A DNA stretch of 64,000 bases from Heyndrickxia coagulans 36D1 (GTDB lineage: Bacteria; Bacillota; Bacilli; Bacillales; Bacillaceae_C). Shown here piece by piece: positions 7,175 to 16,404 of the stretch (positions within the stretch are counted from its first letter, which is position 1; each line of letters opens with the position of its first letter). The position numbers and the translations under genes were made by a program. The DNA is taken from contig NC_016023.1 of assembly GCF_000169195.2 (NCBI RefSeq), positions 806,001 to 870,000 on the forward strand. The letters run 5' to 3'. A model generated the notes under the pieces. The model had not been told where the DNA came from. It was given only the letters and a program-made list of their open reading frames with translations, and searched no databases.

Positions 7175-8650
7175 ATGAAGACAGCAATTGTTGAAACCGT
7201 TTTCGGAAAGGCCCGGGGATACGAGGAAAAAGGTGTGCAAATCTGGAAAGGGATTCCCTATGCAAAACCGCCAATCGGACCTTTGCGTTTCCGCCCGCCG
7301 GAACTGCCCGAACCCTGGGCAGGCGTAAAAGATTGCACGCAGTTCGGGCCAATTGCATGGCAGCCGCCGGTTGAACTGATGGATTTTCTCGGGAATCCGG
7401 CTGAAAATATGGACGAAGACTGCCTGAATCTTAATATTTGGACGCCTGGAGCAGACGGGGAGAGGCGTCCTGTTATGGTATGGATCCACGGCGGCGCGTT
7501 TGCTAACGGGGCAGGTTCAGCGCCTTCTTATGACGGCTCTGCTTTTGCCAAAAACGGGGATGTTGTTGTGGTCACGATCAATTACCGGCTCGGGGCGCTC
7601 GGTTTTCTGTATCTTGGCGAAATGGGCGGAGAGTATGAGGCCTCCGGAAATTGCGGGATCCTCGATCAGATCGCAGCTTTAAAATGGGTAAAAGAAAATA
7701 TTGCTGCTTTCGGCGGGGATCCGGACTGCGTGACCATTTTCGGCGAATCTGCAGGTGCCATGAGTGTTGCGGCATTGCTTTCTTCCCCTGCCGCAAGCGG
7801 GTTGTTTCATAAGGCCATTCTCGAAAGCGGGGCGGCCAATTTTACCGCTACACCTGAACGGGCAGCCAAAAATGCACGACGCATACTGGAAACGCTTGGT
7901 CTGGAGAAAAAAGATGTTGCAAAACTGGCAGAGGTGCCGGCAAAAAATCTAGCAGAGGCTGTGAATTCGCTCCCTTTCATGAGCCTACTTCCGGTTACAG
8001 ATGGCATTGTGCTGCCGGAACATCCGGAAAGGGCTCTTGAAAATGCGGCAAAGGACATTCCGGTTTTAATCGGAACAAATAAGGACGAATACCGGCTGTT
8101 CACTGTTTTCGATCCGGTGTGGAAAAGGCAGGACCCTAAAGAGATGCAGGACGTTTTCCAAAAAACATTTGCAAAGTATTGGGACGCCCTTTCCGCAAAA
8201 ATTACAGATCCAAGTGCATTTACCCAGGAATTATACGACCGGATCATGACATACTTTGTATTTACCGGTCCTGCCTTAAAATTGGCAGATACCCGCGCAC
8301 AAACCGGGGAAAAGGTGTGGATGTACCAGTTTGACTGGGAAAGCCCCGTTTATAACGGGACGCTTAAAGCCTGCCATGCCCTGGAAATTCCATTTGTGTG
8401 GCATACGCTGGAACAACCCGGCACGGAAAACTTAACGGGAAATGCACCCGGCCGGCATGCGCTTGCAGACCAGATGCATCAGGCGTGGATTGCTTTTGCC
8501 CAAAATGGCGATCCGAATTGCAGCCTGCTCCCCGAATGGCCGCCATATAACACAAGGCAGCGGCCCGCGATGATTTTTGGCCAGGATTGCAGAGTAGAAA
8601 AGGATCCGCACCAAGCCGAGCGGGCATTGTGGGGCGGCCTGGGGGAATGA
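7175..8650 (+). CDS. pnbA: Carboxylesterase type B (para-nitrobenzyl esterase family)
   Basis: A 491-residue alpha/beta hydrolase, the usual length for bacterial type B esterases. Landmarks: GKARGYEEKGVQIWKGIPYA near the N-terminus, EDCLNLNIW, the oxyanion-hole loop WIHGGAF (about 104), nucleophile elbow GESAGAM (about 190-196), the acidic residue within GTNKDEYRLF, and a catalytic His region near KACHALEIPFVW. No signal peptide, so cytoplasmic. RBS GGAAAGGAG precedes ATG 7175. It hydrolyses esters of small alcohols and phenols; the natural substrate is unknown. Single gene, closed by the shared terminator at 8781-8816. Confidence 0.9.
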   Translation: MKTAIVETVFGKARGYEEKGVQIWKGIPYAKPPIGPLRFRPPELPEPWAGVKDCTQFGPIAWQPPVELMDFLGNPAENMDEDCLNLNIWTPGADGERRPVMVWIHGGAFANGAGSAPSYDGSAFAKNGDVVVVTINYRLGALGFLYLGEMGGEYEASGNCGILDQIAALKWVKENIAAFGGDPDCVTIFGESAGAMSVAALLSSPAASGLFHKAILESGAANFTATPERAAKNARRILETLGLEKKDVAKLAEVPAKNLAEAVNSLPFMSLLPVTDGIVLPEHPERALENAAKDIPVLIGTNKDEYRLFTVFDPVWKRQDPKEMQDVFQKTFAKYWDALSAKITDPSAFTQELYDRIMTYFVFTGPALKLADTRAQTGEKVWMYQFDWESPVYNGTLKACHALEIPFVWHTLEQPGTENLTGNAPGRHALADQMHQAWIAFAQNGDPNCSLLPEWPPYNTRQRPAMIFGQDCRVEKDPHQAERALWGGLGE

Positions 8651-8780
8651 GAAGCCGCGGCAAAAGGCAAATGAAATCAATCAACATACCGCCGATATCG
8701 ATCTGCACCAGGCAGGGCGGGAACAGAAGGACAGAAATTATTCTTTCGCATGCCACGCCTCTTTTTTTTCGGCTTGGCTT

Positions 8781-8816
8781 AAAATAAGAGCGCGGCTGTT
8801 TGCCACGCTCTTATTT
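8781..8816. terminator. Bidirectional terminator
   Basis: Stem AAAATAAGAGCG(C)GGC with its complement, A-run on one side and T-run on the other, between two converging genes. It touches the stop codon of the MBL gene. Confidence 0.85.
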
Positions 8817-9532
8817 TATTTCGCTAGCTTGCGAATCTGTTCATTTACATTTTCATAACACAGGCCGCCGTGGTAGCAGATGACGGATTCAATATCAAAA
8901 TCAAGCAGCTTTTTCAATGAAGCCATTGCGGTTCCCATATCAGGCGTGACTTGCTGTCTGGGGCCATGCAGTTTGCCGTTGTCTGCAACCATCGCATCCG
9001 CAGCGATCAATGTTTTGCTCTTTTTAAGATACAGGCAGCAATGGCCAGGCGTATGCCCCGGTGTAAAAATCACCTCTATTCCGCCGCCAAAAGGCAGAAC
9101 TTCTCCATCCCCGATCACTTTGTCCACTTTCGCTTTCGGCGGATTCAAATACATCTGTTTCATTTCTTCCGGCATCGATTCCCATCTTGCCGGATCGATC
9201 TTTTCCGGATCCGCTTTGATCAGAAGCCTCTCCCCTTCGATATATGGCTTGTCCAGCCCGTGTGCGTACACCGTAATGGAATGGCCGGACTCTGCCAATA
9301 TTTCCGGCACGCTGCCAATATGATCCATATCCTGGTGCGTCAGAATAACTGCGTCCAATTTTTCAAACGGCACGCCCGCCTTCTCCATTTCTGCATGGAT
9401 CAAATCAAGCGAACCCGGCATGCCGGCATCTACCAAAACCGCTTTCTGTTCATCCCAGATCAAAGTGGGGTGAATGATAAAATGGTTCAGGTTGATTTCC
9501 AGCATCGCAACGCCCTCGGCAATTTTTTTCAA
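8816..9532 (-). CDS. MBL fold metallo-hydrolase
   Basis: About 238 residues with the metallo-beta-lactamase fold. The zinc motif THQDMDHIG (HxDxDH) is followed by the third ligand region FTPGHTPGHCCLY, Asp of AADAMV and the final His in CYHGG. Start TTG 9532 is preferred because GGGAGG lies 8 bases upstream (9541-9546); an in-frame ATG at 9565 would add 11 residues but has no convincing ribosome site. The fold covers glyoxalase II-like, lactonase and other thioester or ester hydrolases; no specific substrate can be assigned. Confidence 0.85.
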   Translation of the reverse strand: MKKIAEGVAMLEINLNHFIIHPTLIWDEQKAVLVDAGMPGSLDLIHAEMEKAGVPFEKLDAVILTHQDMDHIGSVPEILAESGHSITVYAHGLDKPYIEGERLLIKADPEKIDPARWESMPEEMKQMYLNPPKAKVDKVIGDGEVLPFGGGIEVIFTPGHTPGHCCLYLKKSKTLIAADAMVADNGKLHGPRQQVTPDMGTAMASLKKLLDFDIESVICYHGGLCYENVNEQIRKLAK

Positions 9533-10041
9533 TTGAATCCCTCCCATCTGCATTGTCTTTTCCATTTTATCACAAAAAACAGACAGCCCTATTCTGCTGC
9601 CTTTCGCTATTCCTTCCGAAGCTGGAGCTTATGGCGCTGGTGCGCGCCATCGCTGCACCAATAAGAAAAAGGAGGACTCCTGGCACGAGAACGTTAAAAA
9701 CATGGGTGGCCGTATTAGGCAGCACCGTACTAAATCCGTTTCTCGGTGAAGAACTCCCGGCCACGCCGGCAACGCCAACTTTATAAAACCACAATTGGAA
9801 ACGGCATGTTAACCTTTTGCATCTCGATAGTTCTTGATAACGAATTACAATGGGCATTGCATCAACTGTCTCTCAAAATAAATGCAGCTGAAAGCGACGC
9901 CATTTTTTCGTAATAACGAACAAAATACTTTCTTTTTCGCAACATTCCTTTGTTTTCCTTGCTTTTTAAAAATATATTAAGAACAAATTGTTTTATATTA
10001 CGAACAATTCGTTTTTCACTGAGGTGATTTATCCGAAAACA
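9533..10041. other. Gene-free stretch with promoter-like AT-rich DNA
   Basis: No convincing gene. The minus strand keeps an open frame (9570-9857) with a hydrophobic stretch but no ribosome site and no family I know. The AT-rich part 9910-10020 has repeated ACGAACA words and an unused GAGGTGA at 10021. It may be what is left of a lost gene and its promoter. Confidence 0.3.
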
Positions 10042-10088
10042 GCAAAAAGCCCTGTCTTTCAGAGATAGCCTTCTGAAAGACAGGGCGA
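10042..10088 (-). terminator. Terminator of the SGNH hydrolase gene
   Basis: A perfect 15 bp stem, GCCCTGTCTTTCAGA (10049-10063) with its complement at 10072-10086, followed on the minus strand by TTTTT. Confidence 0.9.
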
Positions 10089-10155
10089 TATATTCACAAT
10101 CCTTGAGCGCCTGCCAAAAGACCGGGGGTTGCCCTTCCGAAAAGCAGCCAGTATT

Positions 10156-10971
10156 TTACTTTAACAGCCCATACGCTTTTTTGTACACCGTATTTGCAAT
10201 TTCTTTATGCCCTTTGTCATTGGCAAGCCAGCCATCGCTTTTGCCCGTGGCCGCTTTCTCTCCTTTCTGGCCGTGTGTATCGGAACGGTTCAGCCAGACA
10301 GATTCAATATTGGCAACAGGAACACCCTTTGCCTTCCCCACCTCTTCAATGGCGCGGTCATAAGTAAAAGACAACTGCCCGCTGTTCCAGGTGGTGAGCA
10401 AAATGATTTTTGTTTTCTTGCCGGTACTCTTTCTGATTTCATCCACAAAATGTTCGAGATCTTTCTTAAATTGGCCGGCAGAAACGTAAGTGTTTTTGGC
10501 ATTCCGGTTCAGATCAAACGTACCGAACTCAATCGTCACAAGATCAGGATGATTGAAAATAATATGGGGAAGACTGTCTGCCCCATGTTCCTTCAGGCCG
10601 GCCCCGCTCTTGCCGTAGCCATTGATGGTCTTCACTTTATATCCAAGGCCTTGGTGAATGCGCGCAGCCAACAAAGCGGCATACGTTTTGCTTTTTTTCG
10701 TTGCAAAATCCCCTGCTGTCAGGCTGGAGCCGACCGGCAAATACACCAGTTCTTTCCCTTTATGTTTTTCGTAAATCTGTTTTGCCGCGCTTTCCTTTGC
10801 TGCCTTTGCCTCCAGGCTGCGCTTCTTTTCTTTTGCCAAGTCTTTTTTATATTGCTGCTGTGCTTTTTCAATCGTTTTTCCGGTGTTCGCCTGATAATAC
10901 CAGTTACCGGTTCCCAGCACACCAGCCGTAATGAAAAACAATAAAGCTACGAGCCATCCTTTTTTTCCCAA
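10156..10971 (-). CDS. Membrane-anchored SGNH/GDSL hydrolase
   Basis: 271 residues. An N-terminal hydrophobic segment (about 5-23, WLVALLFFITAGVLG) acts as signal anchor, then a charged coiled-coil-like stretch rich in Lys and Glu (about 33-72), then the hydrolase domain. Block I is GSSLTAG, with the nucleophile Ser near residue 82. The Gly block lies in INGYGKSGAG, and an EFGTFDLNR stretch stands where GxND is usual. Block V is NDKGHKEIA with Asp-x-x-His. An extracellular lipase or esterase, or a cell-wall deacylase, is likely. Single gene; start ATG 10971 has GGAGG upstream. Confidence 0.85.
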   Translation of the reverse strand: MGKKGWLVALLFFITAGVLGTGNWYYQANTGKTIEKAQQQYKKDLAKEKKRSLEAKAAKESAAKQIYEKHKGKELVYLPVGSSLTAGDFATKKSKTYAALLAARIHQGLGYKVKTINGYGKSGAGLKEHGADSLPHIIFNHPDLVTIEFGTFDLNRNAKNTYVSAGQFKKDLEHFVDEIRKSTGKKTKIILLTTWNSGQLSFTYDRAIEEVGKAKGVPVANIESVWLNRSDTHGQKGEKAATGKSDGWLANDKGHKEIANTVYKKAYGLLK

Positions 10972-11274
10972 ACTGCCGTCCTCCTGAATGGTTTCTGAGA
11001 CTATTATACAAGATTTGCCTGTAAGAGGGAAAAAGGATAGGATGTGGTTGGGTATCCAAAAAAACTTGCTTTGCCGTATCCCATTACACCATGGATGCCT
11101 TTATTAAAAAAGCCCGCGGATTTTTGGCAAAAAGTGAAAGTTTCCGATAGGTTAGGCGGGGAAAAACAATAACAAGGGCGGAGCATACCAAAAAGAAAAT
11201 TCTGCCTGTATCGTGCAGATGAACGAGAAGCCGGGAAATCATGAAACCTGATTAAAAGAGGAGGGGAAACAACC
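10972..11274. other. Divergent intergenic region
   Basis: Lies between the divergent SGNH and cupin genes. Apart from the two ribosome sites I see no clear promoter or other structure. Confidence 0.4.
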
Positions 11275-11847
11275 ATGAAACGATTGCTTCCATTTATGTC
11301 AGCTTCAGACGGCAAAGATGCAGGGGGCACGGCAGCAAACGATAACGTTTCTGCATTTTATTTTGAGGAGAACGGCGGGATTCCGAATAATCCGTTTCTC
11401 CCTGTGCTCATTTACCACGGTGTTTTTAAAGGACGGACAGACGAAATTGAGAAAGTGTTTCAAAAAAATAATTGGGGAAACAACTGGGTATGGACCATTT
11501 TCCCTTACCATCATTTCCACAGCAATTCCCATGAAGTGATTGCGGTACGGAGCGGCCATGCCAAAGTGCAGCTTGGCGGCCCTCAAGGTAAAATTTTTAC
11601 AATATCTGAAGGTGATTGTGTGCTGTTGCCGGCCGGAACCGGGCATAAACGGATTGAGTCAGGAGGCGGGTTCGCGGTGACAGGGGGTTATCCGGGCGGG
11701 CAGGATTATGATACCCAAATGAGGGCAGATGAAACCTTGCGCGAAAATATCCGCAAAACCGGCATGCCGGAAACCGATCCCGTGTTTGGAAAAAACGGGC
11801 CGCTTTTTTCCTATTGGACCCGTGAACCGGGCGGCAAAGCAGGATGA
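11275..11847 (+). CDS. Cupin domain protein, YjlB-like
   Basis: 190 residues. The double-stranded beta-helix is recognisable by the metal-site stretch FPYHHFHSNSHEV (about 81-93), the sheet VRSGHAKVQLGG and the second cupin motif DCVLLPAGTGHKRI. It closely follows B. subtilis YjlB, including IPNNPFLPVLIYHG and the C-terminal TDPVFGKNGP. YjlB has no settled function; a sugar- or acid-modifying or metal-dependent dioxygenase role is possible. RBS GAGGAGGGG precedes ATG 11275. Compared with YjlB it has an extra ~20 residue N-terminal lead. Confidence 0.82.
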   Translation: MKRLLPFMSASDGKDAGGTAANDNVSAFYFEENGGIPNNPFLPVLIYHGVFKGRTDEIEKVFQKNNWGNNWVWTIFPYHHFHSNSHEVIAVRSGHAKVQLGGPQGKIFTISEGDCVLLPAGTGHKRIESGGGFAVTGGYPGGQDYDTQMRADETLRENIRKTGMPETDPVFGKNGPLFSYWTREPGGKAG

Positions 11848-11997
11848 GCGGCAGTTCGCGGGCAGAAACGGCCGCCAGGGCAGGCTGGTTCCAGCGCAAA
11901 AGATGAAATTTCTTTCTAGTTTGCATTCCATATTGCATAAAATGAAACCAAACTTGAAAGACTAGCCTTGTATTCTTTACAGAAATGGGTGTGAATC

Positions 11998-12291
11998 ATG
12001 AAGGAAATTTTGGAACAAGTGAAGGAAAAGCTCGAAAACGCTTATAATCATCCCGATTCAGCAGATTTAGATGCCTGCATCCGGCAGCTTCAGGATGCCC
12101 GCCAGCAGTACGGGGACAAAGGGACGATGATTGAAGATGCCATTACGGCGATCGAACAGGCGAAGCATTCGATCCCGGAACACCGCCATGCAGGTACTGA
12201 TTCGGCGGCAGGCGCATTCGGCCAGGCATACAACGCCCTTGAGCATGCCATTGAGTCTTTCTCTGGAACGGAAAATAATGATCCATTTTAA
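11998..12291 (+). CDS. Small helical protein of unknown function
   Basis: 97 residues, predicted almost wholly helical (MKEILEQVKEKLENAY, then two more amphipathic helices) with a flexible acidic end. No transmembrane segment, signal or known motif seen. The ribosome site is poor (GGGTGTGAATC before ATG 11998). Codon pattern and a proper terminator at 12329-12354 support a real gene. Not recognised. Confidence 0.6.
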   Translation: MKEILEQVKEKLENAYNHPDSADLDACIRQLQDARQQYGDKGTMIEDAITAIEQAKHSIPEHRHAGTDSAAGAFGQAYNALEHAIESFSGTENNDPF

Positions 12292-12328
12292 AAGGCAGAT
12301 TTTTAAAAACAGCATCGTGCTCCATTCA

Positions 12329-12354
12329 AACCTTGGATTTTCCAAGGTTTTTCT
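12329..12354 (+). terminator. Terminator of the small helical protein gene
   Basis: Stem AAACCTTGG / CCAAGGTTT with a 5-base loop followed by a T-rich stretch, 38 bp after the stop codon. The rest of the gap up to 12590 shows nothing I recognise. Confidence 0.8.
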
Positions 12355-12606
12355 GTTATTCCATCCATGTAGCGCGAACCGGGCAACGATTTTGGCCAAG
12401 GAAGCCAATACTCTCCAAATGATTTCCGCAATCGCGGTTTCAGCAATTTCTCCCATGCATCCCTTAAAAAAAAGCCCAACCGCGCCTTCCCTGCTTTTTC
12501 AATTCCGGAACCTCCCATTTCCAAATCCTGCTGCTGCAAAAATAACCGCAATCAGGGTATAGATATATTACGAAACACAGCAAAAAAACTTCAAGGAGGG
12601 CATACA

Positions 12607-13680
12607 TTGGACCAATCTTATGTACAACAAGGCAACGGCAGTATGGATGCCAGTATGGAAAAACCATTATCACTGAAAAAACTGGCAGACCAGGTCATCG
12701 TGATCACCGGCGCTTCGAGCGGGATCGGGCTTGCCACCGCAAGAATGGCTGCAGCCCGCGGCGCACGGCTTGTACTCGCGGCAAGGAATGAGCACGCGTT
12801 GAAAATTCTTGCCAATGAGTTAAAAAATAATGGCAGTTCCGCCATCTGGGTGCGGGCGGATGTCGGCCGCGAAGAAGATGTGAAGCATATTGCGGCAACC
12901 GCCATTAAAACGTTCGGCGGCTTTGACACCTGGGTGAACAATGCCGGCGTTTCAATTTTTGGCGAAGCGATGGACGTCAGCATTGAAGACATGAAACGCA
13001 TGTATGACACGAATTTCTGGGGCGCCGTATACGGGACAAGGTTAGCCGTCCAGCATTACAAAAGCCGCGGCGTGCCCGGCGCTGTGATCAATATCGGCAG
13101 CCTGTTCGGCGACCGCGGAACCGTCATCCAGTCCACCTATGCTTCCTCTAAATTTGCGTTGCACGGTTTTACGGAAAGCATCCGGATGGAACTTGAAAAA
13201 GAGCATGCGCCCGTTTCGATTACGCTCGTTCACCCCGGCCGGATCGATACGCCGTATAATGAGCATGCGCGCAGCTACCTTAAGAAACAACCGGCGCATT
13301 ATATGTCCATGATTTACCCGCCTCAAGCCGTCGCGGAAGCCATCCTGTTTGCAGCCGAGCACCCGAAGCGGGATATGTATGTCGGATCGCAGGCAAAAAT
13401 GGTCGCAGTCTTAGGCCGCTTCTTGCCACGGTTCATGGATAAATTAATGGAGCTGACCATGTACCGGACGCAGCACAGCGACCGGCCGTCAAAGTCGAAA
13501 GCGGACAGCGCCCTCTACCATCCGGGTTACGGCCTGCATGAACGGGGCACGAATAAAGGCTGGATGCGCAGAAACAGTTATTATGTCAAGATGAGCAAAT
13601 ATCCGCTTGCATCAGCCGCCATAGCTGCATTTGTCGGGGCAGCGCTCTGGGCTGCCGTTTCACCCAGGCAAAAAGATTAA
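12607..13680 (+). CDS. SDR family oxidoreductase with C-terminal membrane helix
   Basis: 357 residues. Classical short-chain dehydrogenase core: cofactor motif TGASSGIG (about 35), NNAG (about 104), catalytic Ser in GSLFGDRG and YASSK (about 180). A C-terminal extension of ~100 residues ends with a hydrophobic helix, LASAAIAAFVGAALWAAV, before SPRQKD, so the enzyme is probably membrane-attached. Start TTG 12607 is supported by AAGGAGGG at the right distance. The family reduces or oxidises NAD(P)-dependent alcohols and ketones; the substrate is unknown. Confidence 0.85.
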   Translation: MDQSYVQQGNGSMDASMEKPLSLKKLADQVIVITGASSGIGLATARMAAARGARLVLAARNEHALKILANELKNNGSSAIWVRADVGREEDVKHIAATAIKTFGGFDTWVNNAGVSIFGEAMDVSIEDMKRMYDTNFWGAVYGTRLAVQHYKSRGVPGAVINIGSLFGDRGTVIQSTYASSKFALHGFTESIRMELEKEHAPVSITLVHPGRIDTPYNEHARSYLKKQPAHYMSMIYPPQAVAEAILFAAEHPKRDMYVGSQAKMVAVLGRFLPRFMDKLMELTMYRTQHSDRPSKSKADSALYHPGYGLHERGTNKGWMRRNSYYVKMSKYPLASAAIAAFVGAALWAAVSPRQKD

Positions 13681-13683
13681 GGG

Positions 13684-13712
13684 GCAAGCCACCTTGACCG
13701 CAGGGTGGCTTG
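13684..13712 (+). terminator. Probable terminator of the SDR gene
   Basis: CAAGCCACC pairs with GGGTGGCTTG directly after the stop codon; only a short T-rich tail follows. The DNA from here to 13919 shows no further gene. Confidence 0.6.
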
Positions 13713-13919
13713 TTATGGTTGGCGTTCCGCTGTTTTTTTACTGATGGCCGCCAGTTTTCACTGATTCTGGTCACTCGATAGGTTATGTTTACATAACCCC
13801 AATTTTGAGAGTGTTTTTTTCCACGTCCTCTCTTTTCCCTGGCTTTAACTGCTCTCCCGGTTTTTCCCAACTTCCCGGGGTTTCCATCGCGTTTCGCTGA
13901 TACCAGGCTTACATCCACA

Positions 13920-13946
13920 AAAAAAGGAAGGCGCCGCCTCCCTTAT
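13920..13946 (-). terminator. Terminator of the acetyltransferase gene
   Basis: On the minus strand AAGGGAGGCG and CGCCTTCCTT form a short GC-rich stem over the stop codon, followed by seven T. Confidence 0.65.
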
Positions 13947-14503
13947 GCTTCCACCATCTTGATGATTTGCGCCGGGTTTCCGCCGACGACTGCATTGTCG
14001 GGTACATCTTTTACCACGACGGCTCCGGATGCGATCACCGCATTGTTGCCGATCGTAACACCCGGGTTAATCACCGCGCGTCCGCCGATCCAGACGTTAT
14101 CGCCAATTTTCACCGGTTTGGTCAACTCCAGGCCAGACACCCGCGTTTTCGCATCAAGCGGATGTGTTGCCGTATAAATGTGGACACCCGGCGCTAGCAT
14201 GCAGTTTTTCCCGATCTCAACCAGTCCCCCGTCGAGAATGACACAATCGAAATTCGCATAAAAATTCTCCCCGACATGAATGTTAAACCCGTAATCGCAG
14301 CGGAAATCCGATTCGATAAAAAGGTGTTCCCCCGTCGAACCGAATAATTTTTTCAATAATGCTGTCCGGGTTTCCAAATCGGTTTCATCTGTTTCATTGA
14401 ACGTACGGATGAGGCGCCTGGCCTTCAATCTCGCCTGCGTGAGTTCCCGGTCTCCCGCGTTATACAACTTCCCGGCGATCATTTTTTCTTTTTCTGTGCT
14501 CAT
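13943..14503 (-). CDS. maa: Sugar O-acetyltransferase, maltose acetyltransferase type
   Basis: 186 residues. An N-terminal Mac domain ([23 protein letters not shown]) is followed by a left-handed beta-helix of hexapeptide repeats (from about 75), with the catalytic His in YTATHPLDA (about 114) and the C-terminal [18 protein letters not shown]. It transfers acetyl from acetyl-CoA to maltose, glucose or related sugars, possibly as a detoxification step. Length is typical. Start ATG 14503 has GGAGG upstream. It lies 14 bp downstream of the OpcR-like regulator gene, so the two could be cotranscribed. Confidence 0.9.
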   Translation of the reverse strand: MSTEKEKMIAGKLYNAGDRELTQARLKARRLIRTFNETDETDLETRTALLKKLFGSTGEHLFIESDFRCDYGFNIHVGENFYANFDCVILDGGLVEIGKNCMLAPGVHIYTATHPLDAKTRVSGLELTKPVKIGDNVWIGGRAVINPGVTIGNNAVIASGAVVVKDVPDNAVVGGNPAQIIKMVEA

Positions 14504-14517
14504 GGGCCAGCCTCCGT

Positions 14518-15063
14518 TTATTCCTGTTTTTTCTTCGGTACATACTCAAAAATTTTTCCACTCTCAAAAAAATCGACAAGCCGCGAAAGCCAATCATAAT
14601 ATTCCGCAAGATTGAAAAGCTCATTTAAAAAATGATTCAGCTGCTTCTCCATTTCCGGCGGCAGCTCTTCATTGTCCTTCAGTTCTGCCAACTCACGCGC
14701 AAATTTTTTTTCGAAGAATTTGTTGCGATGAATGATTTTCCGCAAATTGGACGTAAAAATGGCAACAAAAGTGTCGTAAAAATCGAGGCCGACATTGTAA
14801 AGATCTTTCCGGACCCCTTTTTCAAACACTTTTTCCGCGATATTCATATCGACCATTTCGCGGACTACCTGGCTCATTCTTGTCTTGCTCATGCCTGTTG
14901 CCTGGGACAATTCATCGAGCGTCATCGGCCGGTGATTTATGTAGATAATGCCGAGGACACGCCCGACGGTTGGCGGGATGCCGAAAGCACGAATATGGTC
15001 CGCAATTTTTTCAATATATTGTTCTTTCGCCCGGACAACTTTGTCCAACGTTTTTTCTTCCAT
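14518..15063 (-). CDS. opcR: GbsR/OpcR-type MarR-fold repressor of osmoprotectant uptake
   Basis: 181 residues, the normal GbsR family length. A winged-helix DNA-binding domain comes first, with recognition helix region [23 protein letters not shown] (about 48-70). A helical C-terminal part with aromatic residues such as YYDWLSRL follows. Start ATG 15063 has AAAGGAG upstream; an in-frame ATG at 15120 precedes it without a site. It is divergent from opuC, the arrangement of OpcR, which represses choline/betaine uptake in Bacillus. GbsR, which senses choline, is the alternative name. A shared inverted repeat sits in the promoter region. Confidence 0.85.
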   Translation of the reverse strand: MEEKTLDKVVRAKEQYIEKIADHIRAFGIPPTVGRVLGIIYINHRPMTLDELSQATGMSKTRMSQVVREMVDMNIAEKVFEKGVRKDLYNVGLDFYDTFVAIFTSNLRKIIHRNKFFEKKFARELAELKDNEELPPEMEKQLNHFLNELFNLAEYYDWLSRLVDFFESGKIFEYVPKKKQE

Positions 15064-15120
15064 TCCAGAAATGCTCCTTTTGGCCGCTTTGCCGAAGTAC
15101 TGTAAAAAATGATGAACCAA

Positions 15121-15211
15121 TTGCCTTCAATTACAATATATATCATCTATATAATAAGTACAATACGTAAACTTTTCATTTTACAAATTTTACGGTATAC
15201 TTATATTGTAA
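15121..15211. promoter_or_regulatory. Divergent opcR/opuC promoter region with inverted repeat
   Basis: For opuC: -35 TTTACA (15180-15185), 16 bp, -10 TATATT (15202-15207). For the regulator on the minus strand: TTGTAC, 17 bp, TATATT. TTACAATATA at 15131-15140 is the exact reverse complement of TATATTGTAA at 15202-15211, so both -10 regions carry the same 10 bp word. It is a candidate operator for the OpcR-like protein. Confidence 0.6.
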
Positions 15212-15247
15212 CCAATCTCTACCCAAAACAAACTGGAGGTGCGAAAA

Positions 15248-16393
15248 TTGTTAAAGTTTGACCACGTCTCGAAAATTTATAAGGGCGGCAAACGCGCCGT
15301 GGACGATTTGAATCTCGAATTTGCGTCCGGCCGTTTTATCGTTTTTATCGGCCCGAGCGGCTGCGGTAAAACGACCACGATGAAAATGATCAACAGGCTG
15401 ATTGAACCGACAGAAGGCACGATTTATATCAATGGCAAAAACATCAAAGATACGGACCCCGTTAAACTGAGAAGAGAAATCGGGTACGTGATTCAACAAA
15501 TTGGTTTATTTCCCCATATGACAATCCAGCAAAACATCTCTCTTGTCCCGCGATTACTAAAATGGCCTGAAGAAAAACAACGGGAGCGGGCCAAAGAACT
15601 GCTCCAGCTCGTCGATATGCCAGAAGAATTTTTGGACCGTTACCCGCATGAACTGAGCGGCGGCCAGCAGCAGCGCATCGGCGTTTTGCGGGCACTGGCG
15701 GCAGACCAACCGCTCATTTTAATGGATGAACCGTTTGGCGCGCTTGACCCGATTACCCGCGACAGCCTGCAGGACGAATTGAAAAAGCTGCAAAAGGAAC
15801 TTGGCAAAACCATCGTATTTGTTACCCACGACATGGATGAAGCGATTAAACTCGCCGACCAGATTGTCATCATGCGCGACGGCAAACTGGTCCAAACCGG
15901 CACGCCGGATGAAATTCTCCGCGAACCGGCCAACGAATTTGTGGAAACGTTTATCGGCAAAGAACGGCTGCTTCAGGCCCGGCCGAATATCCAGACCGTT
16001 GAACAAATCATGAGCCCGAAAGCCGTTACAGTCACAGTCGATAAAACATTAACAGAAGCCATCCAAATCATGAAAGAACAGCGGGTTGACTCCCTACTTG
16101 TCGTAGACAGCCGGAAAGTGCTCCTCGGCTATATCGATGTCGAAATCATCGATCGAAACCGCAGGAAACCGGTTCTTGTCAAAGACGTGGTGGAAACGAA
16201 TTTAATCGCAGTGGAAAAAGACACCCTCGTCCGCGATACAGTCCGGAAAATTTTAAAACGAGGCATTAAATACGTGCCTGTTGTCGACCATGAACACCGG
16301 CTTGTTGGCATTGTCACGAGAGCAAGCCTTGTCGATATCGTTTACGACTCCATCTGGGGCGAAGAGGAACCCGTATCTGAAATCATCAGTTAG
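15248..16393 (+). CDS. opuCA: Osmoprotectant ABC transporter, ATP-binding subunit OpuCA
   Basis: 381 residues. ABC domain with Walker A GPSGCGKT (about 36), Q-loop [12 protein letters not shown], signature LSGGQQQR and Walker [13 protein letters not shown]. Two C-terminal CBS domains follow (about 255-375, e.g. [12 protein letters not shown] and [11 protein letters not shown]), which sense ionic strength in this family. Start TTG 15248 with GGAGGT at 15235-15240; a GTG at 15239 overlaps that site. First gene of opuCABCD, 11 bp before opuCB. It energises uptake of glycine betaine, carnitine or choline under high osmolarity. Confidence 0.93.
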   Translation: MLKFDHVSKIYKGGKRAVDDLNLEFASGRFIVFIGPSGCGKTTTMKMINRLIEPTEGTIYINGKNIKDTDPVKLRREIGYVIQQIGLFPHMTIQQNISLVPRLLKWPEEKQRERAKELLQLVDMPEEFLDRYPHELSGGQQQRIGVLRALAADQPLILMDEPFGALDPITRDSLQDELKKLQKELGKTIVFVTHDMDEAIKLADQIVIMRDGKLVQTGTPDEILREPANEFVETFIGKERLLQARPNIQTVEQIMSPKAVTVTVDKTLTEAIQIMKEQRVDSLLVVDSRKVLLGYIDVEIIDRNRRKPVLVKDVVETNLIAVEKDTLVRDTVRKILKRGIKYVPVVDHEHRLVGIVTRASLVDIVYDSIWGEEEPVSEIIS

Positions 16394-16404
16394 GAGGAAA
16401 AATC

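Noticed and set aside
9570-9857. Minus-strand membrane protein gene
   Set aside because: No ribosome site, no recognisable family; hydrophobicity alone is not enough.
9905-10015. PurR boxes (ACGAACA words)
   Set aside because: The second C of CCGAAC is missing, both copies point the same way, and no purine gene follows.
13586-13918. Minus-strand gene of 110 residues
   Set aside because: It overlaps the SDR gene end and its terminator, and the basic composition looks like a shadow frame.
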